This document shows, one piece after another, positions 34,481 to 42,830 of a stretch of DNA of 64,000 nt. Positions within the stretch are counted from its first letter, which is position 1, and the number at the start of each line of letters is the position of its first letter. The notes beneath the pieces were generated by a model. The model was not told where the DNA came from. It saw only the letters and a program-made list of their open reading frames with translations, and made no database searches. This DNA comes from Caballeronia telluris. Lineage in GTDB: Bacteria; Pseudomonadota; Gammaproteobacteria; Burkholderiales; Burkholderiaceae. The stretch spans positions 186,001-250,000 of the forward strand of contig NZ_FCNZ02000005.1 in the NCBI RefSeq assembly GCF_001544495.1. Direction: 5' to 3'. The position numbers were made by a program, and so were the translations under genes.

Positions 34481-35349
34481 TAACCCTTGCCTCCCGTCAC
34501 CGGACCGGTATAGAAAAAGCGCCGTGCGCCGAGCATCGCGCCGACGACCAGCAGTTGCACGAAGCCCATGATGATCGCGATCGTCGAGGCAAGCGAATAG
34601 TCGTAGCTTTCGAACGCGGCCTCGGCGGCGGCGATCGAAATGACGCGCGTCGGACCGGCCGGCGCGCCGAGCAAGACCGCCGACGGAAACACCGAGAACG
34701 CCTGCACGAACGACAGACACGCGGTCATCGTGAGGCCCGGAAGCAAGAGCGGCAGGTAGATCTGGCGGAACTGCTGCCACGGATTCGCGCCGAGCGTCGC
34801 GGCCGCGCGCGCGAGCGTCGGGTCGATGCCCGTCACGTAGGAGAGCGTCAGCAGGAACGCGAACGGAAAGCCCGATACGATCAGCGAGATCAGCACGCCC
34901 CAGTAGTTGTGCGTGAGGCGGACTTCGTCGGTATAGAGATGCAGCCCCTGCAACGCCTGCGGGAACCAGCCGTTCGGGCCAAAGTACGTGAGCATGCCGT
35001 CGGCGATCAAGACCGTGCCGAGCGTCACCGGAATTACGAGCAGCGTCGTCACGAACTTCTGGTACGGCGAATTGCGCCGCAGCGCGAACGCGACCGGCAC
35101 CGACACGCCGACGTTGATCAGCGTCGCGGGCACGGCGAGCTTGAGCGTGACGAGGATCGTCGGCCACATCGCGGTGTCGGTGAAGAACGTGATGTAGTTG
35201 GCGAGCACGCCGCCGCCGTTCATCGGCGTGAACGACAGCACGAGCCCGTAGGCGAACGGATAGATGAAGAGCGCGACGATGAAGAAGAGCGCGGGCGTGA
35301 CGAGCCAGCCCTTTGGATCGCGCCGGACAGGCAGCGCAACGGTGCTCAT
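34480..35349 (-). CDS. ABC transporter permease, first
   Basis: 289 residues, six helices, starting MSTVALPVRRDPKGWLVTPA. EAA-type loop RAAATLGANPWQQFRQIYLPLLLPG. The start overlaps the ATPase stop (ATGA). It pairs with the second permease to form the membrane channel. Resembles PotB/PotH-type permeases in size and helix layout, but this is also true of many sugar and phosphonate systems. Confidence 0.9.
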   Translation of the reverse strand: MSTVALPVRRDPKGWLVTPALFFIVALFIYPFAYGLVLSFTPMNGGGVLANYITFFTDTAMWPTILVTLKLAVPATLINVGVSVPVAFALRRNSPYQKFVTTLLVIPVTLGTVLIADGMLTYFGPNGWFPQALQGLHLYTDEVRLTHNYWGVLISLIVSGFPFAFLLTLSYVTGIDPTLARAAATLGANPWQQFRQIYLPLLLPGLTMTACLSFVQAFSVFPSAVLLGAPAGPTRVISIAAAEAAFESYDYSLASTIAIIMGFVQLLVVGAMLGARRFFYTGPVTGGKG

Positions 35350-36425
35350 TGCGCTTCTCCGTCGTAGACGAGCGTGCGCGACGGCGCGACGCGCAGCGTG
35401 ACGCGCTCGCCTTCGGCGAATTCGCCCGGCAGACGCGCCCACAGCTTGCCGAACGCGCTCGTCACGCGAATCAGCGAATCGCGTCCGCCGTATTCGACGG
35501 TTTCGACTTGCGCGTCGAAAGCGTTTTCGGTGCCCGGCGCGGCGCGTTCCATGTCCTCGGGACGCAGCGCGACGCTCACGCTCTTGCTGTTGAAACCCTC
35601 CATCGGCGTGCCCAGCAGGCGCACGCCGTTGGCCGTCACCGCGACGCCCTCGCCCTGCGTGCCTTCGAGCGTGAAGCTCGCGACATTGCGAAAGCCCATG
35701 AAGCGCGCGACGTGCAGGTTCTTCGGCCGCGAATAGACTTCTTTCGGCGGCGCGACCTGCTGCACGACGCCCTCCTTCATCACGACGATGCGATCGGCCA
35801 TCGACAACGCCTCGTCCTGATCGTGCGTCACGTAGATCGTGGCGCGTTCGAGCTTGCCGTGGATGCGGCGGATTTCCGCGCGCATCTCGATGCGCAGCTT
35901 GGTATCGAGATTCGAGAGCGGTTCGTCCATCAGCACGAGCGGCGGCTCGATCACGATCGCGCGCGCGATCGCGACGCGCTGCTGCTGGCCGCCCGAGAGC
36001 TGGCCGGGCAGCTTGGCGTCGTGTCCGCTCAGTTGCACGAGTTGCAAGGCGGCCTTGGCGCGCTTCACGGCTTCCGCTTTCGGCACGCCGCGCATCTTCA
36101 AGCCGAATCCGACGTTCTCCAGCACCGACATGTGCGGGAACAGCGCGTAGTTCTGGAACACCATGCCGAAGCCGCGCTTCTCGGGCGGCAACACGTCGAT
36201 GCGATCGCTGTCGAGCCAGATGCCGCCGCCTGTCAGCGGCTGCAATCCGGCGATGCAGTTGAGCGCGGTCGACTTGCCGCAGCCCGAAGGGCCGAGCAGC
36301 GCGATGAATTCGCCGCGCCGGATGTCGAGGTCGAGTCCGCGCAACGCCGCGAGTTGCACGCCTTCGGCGTTGGTGAAGCTGCGCGACACGGAGTCGAGGC
36401 GCAACTGTTCAAACGAATGCTTCAT
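35346..36425 (-). CDS. ABC transporter ATP-binding protein
   Basis: 359 residues: Walker A LLGPSGCGKSTALNCIAG, Q-loop FQNYALFPHMSV, signature LSGGQQQRVAIARA, Walker B PLVLMDEPLSNLD, H-loop TIYVTHDQDEAL, and a TOBE regulatory domain in the last 110 residues (VALRPEDMERA, PGEFAEGERVTLRV). This is the MalK/UgpC/PotA class. Start at MKHSFEQLRLDSVSRSF; the longer frame lacks a ribosome-binding site and overlaps the binding-protein gene. A strong hairpin lies in the 85-bp gap before it. Confidence 0.94.
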   Translation of the reverse strand: MKHSFEQLRLDSVSRSFTNAEGVQLAALRGLDLDIRRGEFIALLGPSGCGKSTALNCIAGLQPLTGGGIWLDSDRIDVLPPEKRGFGMVFQNYALFPHMSVLENVGFGLKMRGVPKAEAVKRAKAALQLVQLSGHDAKLPGQLSGGQQQRVAIARAIVIEPPLVLMDEPLSNLDTKLRIEMRAEIRRIHGKLERATIYVTHDQDEALSMADRIVVMKEGVVQQVAPPKEVYSRPKNLHVARFMGFRNVASFTLEGTQGEGVAVTANGVRLLGTPMEGFNSKSVSVALRPEDMERAAPGTENAFDAQVETVEYGGRDSLIRVTSAFGKLWARLPGEFAEGERVTLRVAPSRTLVYDGEAQ

Positions 36426-36444
36426 GACATTTTCCCGATGACGC

Positions 36445-36484
36445 GGCGGCTGTCGTCCCCAATTTGGTCGAGACGACAGCCGCC
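36445..36484. repeat. Strong intercistronic hairpin between binding protein and ATPase
   Basis: A 13-bp perfect inverted repeat (GGCGGCTGTCGTC / GACGACAGCCGCC) with a 14-nt loop and no T-run on the minus strand. Such hairpins commonly stabilise the upstream binding-protein mRNA and lower downstream expression; that role is inferred here. Confidence 0.75.
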
Positions 36485-36510
36485 CGCGCGTGTGTGATGC
36501 TCCGGCGCCT

Positions 36511-37680
36511 TTACTTGGTCTTTTGTGCGCCGATCTCGCGGTCCCACTTCTGGAACGCGGCGACCATCGCGGCGGCGTTGAGCGGCACGACGTGCGGACG
36601 GTCCGCCAGCAGCTTCGCATACTCGGGGCGGCCGAACTTCTGGATCACTTCCTGGCTCTTCGCCGGCGCGGATTCGATCGGCACGTTCTTCACCGCCGGG
36701 CCCGGATAGAAATAACCGTCGTCATAGGTCATCGCCTGCTGGGCCGGTTCGAGCATGAAGTTCATCAGCTTGTAGAGCACGTCGAGCTTTTCCTTCGGCA
36801 CGCCCTTCGGGATCACCATGTAGTGGGCATCGTTCACCCAGGTCATGTTGTCGAACGCCTGCACCTTGAACTCCGCCGGCACGATACCGAGTGCGCGCGG
36901 GTTGATGTCCCAGCCCGTCACGGTGACGGTCATGTCGCGCGTGCCTTCGCCCAGTTCCTTCATGACCGCCGACGTGCCGCCCGGGTAGTACGGAATGCAG
37001 TCGTTCAGTTGCTTGAGGAACGCCCAGGTCTTGTCCCAGCCGTTGACCGGATCGGTCGGGTCCTTGTCGCCGAGTACATACGGCAGGCCCATCAGGAACG
37101 TGCGGCCCGGTCCGGAATTCGCCGGACGCGCGTAGATCAGCTTGTTCGGATGCGCCTTGCACCACGCGAGCAGCTGGTCGGGCGTCTTCGGCACGTCCGT
37201 GACCTTCGCCGGGTTGTATTCGAGCAGCGGCCCGGCCGGCATGTACGTCACTTCGAGCCCGTAGCCTTGTGCCACGTCCTGCATCTTGCGCGGACCGGGC
37301 GCGTACTTGTCGAGCACGCCGGGGAACGCGGCGGATTGTTCGGGCAGTAGCTTTTCCCAAAGCCCCTGCTGAATACCGGCGGCGAGCGCATCGGTGCCTG
37401 TCAGCACGAGATCGATGTCCGAGCGGCCCGCGGCCTGCATCGCCTTGATCTTGCCGGGCAGTTGCGGCGCGGGCGCATTCGTGAACGTGATGTTGGCGAC
37501 GAGATTCGGGTTCTTCGCCTTGAACGCCTCGAAGGCCTTTTGCGTCAGTTGCAGGTTGCCCGCGACATCGACGACATTGATCGACACGGGGTCCGCCGCA
37601 TGGGCGGCCGTCGCCATCACTGCGCTCATCGCGACGCACAGCGCCGCCATCCTGACTGACAACGTTGAACGCAACTTCAT
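36511..37680 (-). CDS. ABC transporter extracellular solute-binding protein
   Basis: 389 residues with signal peptide MKLRSTLSVRMAALCVAMSA and cleavage after AHA-A near residue 28. The mature protein has a type 1/PotD-like fold: VSINVVDVAGNLQLTQKAFEAFK, IDLVLTGTDALAAGIQQGLW, YGLEVTYMPAGPLLEYNPAKV, PANSGPGRTFLMGLPYV, NDAHYMVIPKGVPKEKLD. GGAGA precedes the start. It looks closer to polyamine/thiamine/iron-type binding proteins than to classic maltose ones, yet the operon ends in an aldose epimerase. Substrate therefore unresolved: sugar, polyol or sugar derivative. Confidence 0.9.
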   Translation of the reverse strand: MKLRSTLSVRMAALCVAMSAVMATAAHAADPVSINVVDVAGNLQLTQKAFEAFKAKNPNLVANITFTNAPAPQLPGKIKAMQAAGRSDIDLVLTGTDALAAGIQQGLWEKLLPEQSAAFPGVLDKYAPGPRKMQDVAQGYGLEVTYMPAGPLLEYNPAKVTDVPKTPDQLLAWCKAHPNKLIYARPANSGPGRTFLMGLPYVLGDKDPTDPVNGWDKTWAFLKQLNDCIPYYPGGTSAVMKELGEGTRDMTVTVTGWDINPRALGIVPAEFKVQAFDNMTWVNDAHYMVIPKGVPKEKLDVLYKLMNFMLEPAQQAMTYDDGYFYPGPAVKNVPIESAPAKSQEVIQKFGRPEYAKLLADRPHVVPLNAAAMVAAFQKWDREIGAQKTK

Positions 37681-37744
37681 GGTGTCTCCTCACTCTTTTC
37701 GTTTGATAAGCGACCGGTCGATTCTTACGCCGGCATTCTTGTAC

Positions 37745-37760
37745 TTCTGAAACCTCAGAA
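37745..37760. promoter_or_regulatory. Operator-like palindrome of the ABC operon
   Basis: TTCTGA-AACC-TCAGAA, six-base perfect arms, overlapping the downstream edge of the -10 element. This is a position where a repressor would block transcription. No regulator gene is adjacent. Confidence 0.5.
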
Positions 37761-37788
37761 AATAGCTAACCGCGTAAGCTGCTGTCAA
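37759..37788 (-). promoter_or_regulatory. Sigma-70 promoter of the ABC importer operon
   Basis: Minus strand TTGACA (perfect -35), an 18-base spacer and TATTTT, about 80 bases before the binding-protein start. Confidence 0.65.
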
Positions 37789-38191
37789 GCAAATGCGCCT
37801 TGTCGAGTGGGCCGTCAAACAAGGCTTCGCGGGGCTTTGTCGCTTTGCCGGCGGACGTTTGCGGCGACGTCTCGGGATATACCCGAAGCGGCTTCCGTCG
37901 AACTTGTTTAACTTCTTTCGGCGCTTGTTCCGGCCGATGGCGAGGTCGATCGAGCGCCGTCCTCCTGAATTGCGGAGCGGGCGGGCAGGGTTTTGGAGCG
38001 GGGGGAAACTGGGTGTTGGCCTGCGTCAAAGCGTGGCGATGAAGGGAGCGGCGGCCCGACCGATGCACAGTTCGACGCGCGGCGCCGCTTCGTCCACCGT
38101 TGCCGGGTCTGTCGCCACAGTCTTTAGCGTTTTATATGTCGTGCGCGGCAAGTCGTATTGCGCGGCGCACGTTGGGTTTCGCGGCGCGCAT

Positions 38192-39004
38192 TTACCGCTG
38201 CGGCACACTGTTCCAGATGATCACGTCCTGTTGCGCTTCGGTGCCGTAGCCGATCTCGTCCGAGGCGTAGGGCATGGATAGGGCGAATTGCCTCGTCAGC
38301 CTCTTCGATTGATCGAACACATGCGCGCAGACAGGATAGATATAGACCACCGTCATCTCTTCGATGGTGCCGTCCGCGAGCCCCTTCTCGAGATTGTGCA
38401 GGAGCGTCGTCATGAGCGCGGCGCCGAACGGATTGAACAGGAAGATGACGAGCCTGCCCTTCGAGAACTTGAGTTCGAGCGCATTCTCCACGAAAGCGCG
38501 CATCGGTGTTCTTTGGGGAAACCGGCGCGCCACGATCGCTGCGTTGCTGTTCGCGATCTCGACCAGCGGCGCGGCGAGATCGTAGCCGAGGACCGCTTCA
38601 AAGGGAAATTCGGTGGCAACGATCATCGGCCGTCCCTTGCCGCAGCCGATATCGATGAACGTCCGCCCTCGGACGTCGCCGACCTGCTCCAGTGCCCGAC
38701 GCACGATGCTCGGTTGCGATCCCATATAAGGCAGGTTTCCCGCTCCCACGCCCGTGCCGCTGAGCGACTCCGGCGGATAGATTCCGCCTGTATCGGTGCC
38801 GAGTCTCCGGTCGATGGGATGCGTGCGATAGCATCCGCTGTACACCACACGCAATACAGGAACGCGTTCCCCAAGGCGGCGAATCACCGGTACGAACAAC
38901 AGCGTTTGCGCCCAGTCGGGCAATGCTGCGACAGCGGCGATCAACGGCCACTTTATCTTGCGCTTGACCCGCGTCTTGAAGCTCGAGATCGTCGTCGTAT
39001 TCAT
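38192..39004 (-). CDS. Class I SAM-dependent methyltransferase
   Basis: 270 residues. SAM-binding motif I is TFIDIGCGKGRPM at about 115-127, with the acidic motif II at VLGYDLAAPLVEIA and a later GRLVIFLFNPFGAALM (motif IV-like). The N-terminus is basic with a hydrophobic stretch (KIKWPLIAAVAALPDWAQTLLFVPV) that could be membrane-associated. Similar proteins occur near polysaccharide genes. An upstream in-frame ATG at 39016 exists; 39004 is preferred, with GGGG nearby. The substrate is not identifiable. Divergent from tyrosinase across 513 bp. Confidence 0.82.
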   Translation of the reverse strand: MNTTTISSFKTRVKRKIKWPLIAAVAALPDWAQTLLFVPVIRRLGERVPVLRVVYSGCYRTHPIDRRLGTDTGGIYPPESLSGTGVGAGNLPYMGSQPSIVRRALEQVGDVRGRTFIDIGCGKGRPMIVATEFPFEAVLGYDLAAPLVEIANSNAAIVARRFPQRTPMRAFVENALELKFSKGRLVIFLFNPFGAALMTTLLHNLEKGLADGTIEEMTVVYIYPVCAHVFDQSKRLTRQFALSMPYASDEIGYGTEAQQDVIIWNSVPQR

Positions 39005-39517
39005 GGAATGCCCCATTGAACTTACGGCTGGTATGCGACTGGGTTGAGCGTTTCATACACAAACGGGCATCGCCTCAGATACTGCAGACGTTTGCACATC
39101 GACGCGTCGGCGAAGTCTCAATTCGAACGACACCCACTGATAGACAAGCATCGAGTGGAACGGCCGCTTATGTTCGTACGTTACCCGAACCATCTGCTCT
39201 TTGCAGGATGGTCGAAAGCGTAAGCAAGACGGGTCTTTATAGCGTTCAAACTAATGGTTGAATGTGTCCATGCGCACATAGCGCTCAAGTGAATGTGGAT
39301 ACGCTGTCACCACCCTGGGTTGATGTGACCTCGAGTCACTTCTAAAGCAGATTTCCCGGCCACCCGCAAACGTTTGCCTTTCGGCCGATCCCTTCCTTGA
39401 TCTCCCAGGCTTACGATTCAAATTGGCGTAAGACGAATCAAAAGAAATGCCAACGCGTCCTGCGCCAGCGATGAATTGCTGATTAACCTGAAAAGGACAT
39501 CTCCTCCTGGGGGCTCT
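39005..39517. other. Divergent intergenic region of 513 bp with palindromes
   Basis: Lower GC than the surrounding genes and no supported coding sequence. Contains GCAGACGTTTGC (39084-39095), GCAAACGTTTGC (39366-39377) and the near-palindrome GTGACCTCGAGTCAC (39325-39339). These are likely control sites for the methyltransferase and/or tyrosinase. Confidence 0.6.
39366..39377. promoter_or_regulatory. LacI-family-type operator candidate
   Basis: GCAAACGTTTGC, a perfect 12-base palindrome with the central CG step typical of LacI/PurR-family operators, 140 bp upstream of tyrosinase. A one-mismatch copy is at 39084-39095. Confidence 0.5.
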
Positions 39518-40939
39518 ATGACACTAACGAAGAACGGCCGGCGGGACTTCCTAAAGGAATCGGCCGCCGCAGTGGCAATGCTGACTCTTCCGATCACTTC
39601 AGAGGCAGCAACCTTAAAGCGGCTCGAATGGCAAGATTTCAAAACGTCAGGGCACCTTTCGTCCTTCCTGACTGCCGTGAGCGTCATGAAAAGGAATAGC
39701 AACGCGAACTCACCGTCGTCGTGGCAGTTTTGGGTCAACGCCCATGTCAACTATTGCCCGCATGGCATCGCCTATTTTCTCGCCTGGCATCGCGGCTATA
39801 TCTACCACTTCGAGCAATGGTTGCGGACCGTGTCCGCTGACACTGGATTGACGCTGCCTTATTGGGATTATTACGCCAATCCGAACATTCCAAGCGAATT
39901 CACCGATCCTGCAAGCAAAAATCCGCTCTATGTGTCTCGCACGGGCACGAATGTCTATAACGCGCTGTCGCTGACCCCTTTCGCAGCGAGCGTCAAAAAC
40001 TTTCAGCGCGGCACGGCGAATTCGTTCGAGGCTTCGCTTGAAGATGCGCCGCACAATCCGGTGCATGACTTGATCGGCGGCTACATGGCCGACATGATTT
40101 CGCCCATGGATCCAATTTTTTTCCTGCATCATTCGAACATCGACCGCCTCTGGCGCGCGTGGTCGCTCACCGGCGGCACCATGCCTGCGCGGAACAACCG
40201 TTACTGGAATGGAAGTTTCACTTACGGTCCAAACGTCAGCATCGCCAAGACGCAAACATACGACACGACGGGCCTCGGCTATGACTATGCGAATCTCACT
40301 CGCCCGACCGCCTTGCCTCGGCAGGCCAATGCTGGCCACATCGTGCGTGTTCAGGCTCAGGTTGCTCCGCTCATGAGCCGGCCGCCGCTGACTGCGCTGA
40401 CGACTTCGCCGGCCAAATCGATCACAGCCAACCGGCGCTCGCTCGGGGGCGTCAAGAACCTCAACGTTGCCGACAACTCGGTGAGCATCGCGTTGCCTGT
40501 GCAGGCGGCCGACACCACGAAGCTGAGGGGACTGGTGGCGGCGGCACCCGCAGCAGCAGCGACGACGGAAGCGGCCCCTTCGTCCGCGACGGTGATCAAT
40601 GTCGTGATGGATGGCTTGTCCGTCACCGGATTGGGCAAGAAAGGCGGCTACTTTTATAACGTGTACCTCAACTTGCCGGCCGGACCGCTTCCGGACACCG
40701 ATCTGTCGAAGTACTTTCTAGGCACGCTTGGCCCGTTCGAGATTGCAGGTGCAACGCATCACGGCGGTGGCGAAATCAAGTTCCGCGCCAACGAAGTGCT
40801 CGCGAATCTCGGTGTGCCGGCCACGGCTCAGATGGTCGTCACGCTGGTTCGCGTGAGCGGCAACAACGCTCCAAAGGGCAAGGTCATCGGCGTGGCCGAA
40901 GTTCGGCTCGAAACAGAAGTGCCGACTGACGGCCAGTGA
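39518..40939 (+). CDS. Tat-exported tyrosinase (type 3 copper protein)
   Basis: 473 residues. Twin-arginine signal NGRRDFLKESAAAVAMLTL at residues 6-24. The CuA site is visible as H76 (NAHVNYC), H82 (CPHG) and H91 (LAWHRGYIYHFE); C80, two residues before H82, matches the Cys-His thioether arrangement of many type 3 copper enzymes. The CuB site is H179 and H183 (PHNPVHDLIGG) plus the HH of IFFLHHSNIDRLW (204-205). After about residue 320 an Ala-rich linker leads to a beta-rich C-terminal domain like those that cap the active site of pro-tyrosinases. Oxidises phenols to quinones. ATG chosen at the Tat signal; a TTG lies 42 bases upstream. Confidence 0.92.
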   Translation: MTLTKNGRRDFLKESAAAVAMLTLPITSEAATLKRLEWQDFKTSGHLSSFLTAVSVMKRNSNANSPSSWQFWVNAHVNYCPHGIAYFLAWHRGYIYHFEQWLRTVSADTGLTLPYWDYYANPNIPSEFTDPASKNPLYVSRTGTNVYNALSLTPFAASVKNFQRGTANSFEASLEDAPHNPVHDLIGGYMADMISPMDPIFFLHHSNIDRLWRAWSLTGGTMPARNNRYWNGSFTYGPNVSIAKTQTYDTTGLGYDYANLTRPTALPRQANAGHIVRVQAQVAPLMSRPPLTALTTSPAKSITANRRSLGGVKNLNVADNSVSIALPVQAADTTKLRGLVAAAPAAAATTEAAPSSATVINVVMDGLSVTGLGKKGGYFYNVYLNLPAGPLPDTDLSKYFLGTLGPFEIAGATHHGGGEIKFRANEVLANLGVPATAQMVVTLVRVSGNNAPKGKVIGVAEVRLETEVPTDGQ

Positions 40940-40968
40940 ACCGCGGCGAGCGCAAAGCACGCGCACAT

Positions 40969-41008
40969 AAAAAACGGCGCATCACGCTTGATTAGCGTAG
41001 ATGCGCCG
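40969..41008 (-). terminator. Terminator of the beta-helix gene, possibly bidirectional
   Basis: CGGCGCATC-ACGCT/AGCGT-GATGCGCCG: a 14-bp stem with one bulge and a 5-nt loop (40975-41008), followed on the minus strand by TTTTTT. It lies 80 bp beyond the minus-strand stop and 35 bp beyond the tyrosinase stop. Confidence 0.82.
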
Positions 41009-41089
41009 ACAACCTTGCGTTTGCCCTCAAGTCGCGCGGCGCAGAAGGATCAGGAACGATCGCTTCTCACCGCGCTGAAAGGCGCCCGG

Positions 41090-42172
41090 TTACCGATACG
41101 TCTGGCAGCCCGACGAGCAGGTGTTGTTCTGATACTGTGCTGCACCGGCCGTCGCCCGTTGCCAGATCGCGCTGGGCAGACCCGCACGCTGGAACGCCGC
41201 GGAATCGCTGACACCCGAGACCGTGTTGTTACGGACAATGTTCGTCGAATAGTTCGCGTTGCCAGCAACGCCGCCCGTCAACATGACCGAATTGTTCATG
41301 TCCGGCGCGCCATAACCGTGGACGGCCGTCAGGGTGTTGTATTCGATGACGTTTCCGCCGGTATTCTGCGAGGCGTTGTCATTCTCCACGCCCATTGCGC
41401 AATCGATCAGCTTGTTGTGACCCATGTAGCCATTTCGGTGCGCAACGAACGCCGGACCGTAGTAGCCACAGCTCTGGAACGTGTTGTATTCGACACGGTC
41501 GCCGCTACCGCCGTCCACCGTACCGTAGGTCTGGAAGGCTGTTTGTCCAAAGAACTGCTTGAACGTGTTTCCGGCGAGCAGGAAGTTGCTGACGCGGTCG
41601 CCCGTCTGGACGGCAATGTTCCAGTGACGGTCGTCGTTGTTGTAATACTTCGGCGCTACCGAATTAGCACCGACAAATGTGCAGTTCACAATGCTGTCGC
41701 CGCTGAGCGATGCGCCCGACGGTGAAAACACACGGAAGACATTTCCCGCATACGGGTTCGTCTGTTTGATAACAGCGCCAGCCGCACATTCGATGTGTCG
41801 ATAGCTGGTCGTGATATTGACGGTCTTATTGATCAAGCACGTCTTTGAGGCGGGGACTTTTACGTCTCCGGCATTAACTGCGGACTGGAAGGCTTTGGAG
41901 TCGTCCGTCACGCCGTCGCATTTTGCGCCGTATTGCTGCGGATTGATCGGATTAACGAGGGTTGGTGCCGTGAACGGCTGAGTGGAGGTCGCAGCGGCTT
42001 TGGTCGCTTTGACCGTGGAGTCGACTGCGTCGCTTGCGCCGCTGTCGCCGCCACACGCGGAGAGCGTGACACTGAAAGCGAGCGCCAATCCTACCGACAA
42101 AAGACCAGTGCTTTGTGAGGAACGGGAGGGAAGGATTGAGCTATAGAGGGATTTAAGTAGATGAATGCGCAT
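41090..42172 (-). CDS. Secreted right-handed beta-helix (pectate-lyase-like) lipoprotein
   Basis: 360 residues. A long N-terminal signal ends in a lipobox LSAC (Cys 40), then a Ser/Thr/Ala linker and the pectate-lyase-superfamily start QQYGAKCDGVTDDSKAFQSAV, followed by parallel beta-helix repeats rich in Asn (IVNCTFVGAN, NFLLAGNTFKQFFGQ, VEYNTFQSCGYYGP, GHNKLIDCAMGVEND, VIEYNTLTAVHGYG). Over half the positions match the protein at 54928-55944. A lyase or hydrolase acting on the neighbouring polysaccharide is plausible. Catalytic residues cannot be assigned by eye. A palindromic AAACGTTT lies 73 bp upstream of the start. Confidence 0.85.
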   Translation of the reverse strand: MRIHLLKSLYSSILPSRSSQSTGLLSVGLALAFSVTLSACGGDSGASDAVDSTVKATKAAATSTQPFTAPTLVNPINPQQYGAKCDGVTDDSKAFQSAVNAGDVKVPASKTCLINKTVNITTSYRHIECAAGAVIKQTNPYAGNVFRVFSPSGASLSGDSIVNCTFVGANSVAPKYYNNDDRHWNIAVQTGDRVSNFLLAGNTFKQFFGQTAFQTYGTVDGGSGDRVEYNTFQSCGYYGPAFVAHRNGYMGHNKLIDCAMGVENDNASQNTGGNVIEYNTLTAVHGYGAPDMNNSVMLTGGVAGNANYSTNIVRNNTVSGVSDSAAFQRAGLPSAIWQRATAGAAQYQNNTCSSGCQTYR

Positions 42173-42830
42173 TAGAAAAAAGAAGAATCATTACGGCCAC
42201 AAAAACAAAGCTGTCCTCATTACTTGTATGAAGAAATCGCGCTAAAACGTTTGCGACAGACACTTTGCAACGAAACGCGAGGATAACCGCTCTCAATTGT
42301 AGTAACGTATGATCTTTGTAACACTTCGAAACGCTTTGTATGAGTACTTGACCTGAGAAAAACTTTCCGGTCACACGGCAAGGCATCAGTATGAATTACC
42401 AACGTACCGTTGATAGTTTGTGGCCCGTTTGCGTGTAGATGCCGCAGTTCACGAGTAAATTGCGCGCTGAAAACGTCAGAAGAATACCGGCCCGGTTGAA
42501 GGTCGACCGGTCAGATTGAGCGATTTCGTCTGATGAATTCGCAGTGCGGGAGTCTGGCGGGACGGCTGGGCAGGGCCGCACGGGAGGTCGATGTAACGCC
42601 CAATTACCGCTTGAAATAATTGCGATGCGAATAAACGCTGCGCAGATTGTGCCCAATCTGCGTCACAGTCGTTCGAATTTCGACTTCCTTTTTATTTCTG
42701 TAATGCGCAATTCGCCTATTAGAAAACCACGTCACACTCATAATGCCATGCCCGTCGAGTCGATTTATTCGTCCATTCTTCAAGAAAGATCATGGACATT
42801 AAAATAATGGCGACTCGACTTCAATTCTCG
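42173..42830. other. Intergenic region of 658 bp, AT-richer
   Basis: Upstream region of the beta-helix gene. Contains AAACGTTT (42245-42252), similar to the LacI-type palindromes near tyrosinase. Short frames are present on both strands, none with a convincing ribosome-binding site. No terminator recognised after the glycosyltransferase ending at 42831. Confidence 0.5.

Larger units (their letters stand above)
37681..38191. other. Intergenic region of 511 bp
   Basis: The left 110 bp holds the ABC operon promoter and a palindrome, listed separately. From about 37800 to 38191 I see no supported gene: the plus-strand frames there have no ribosome-binding site and run into the methyltransferase antisense. 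Confidence 0.55.
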
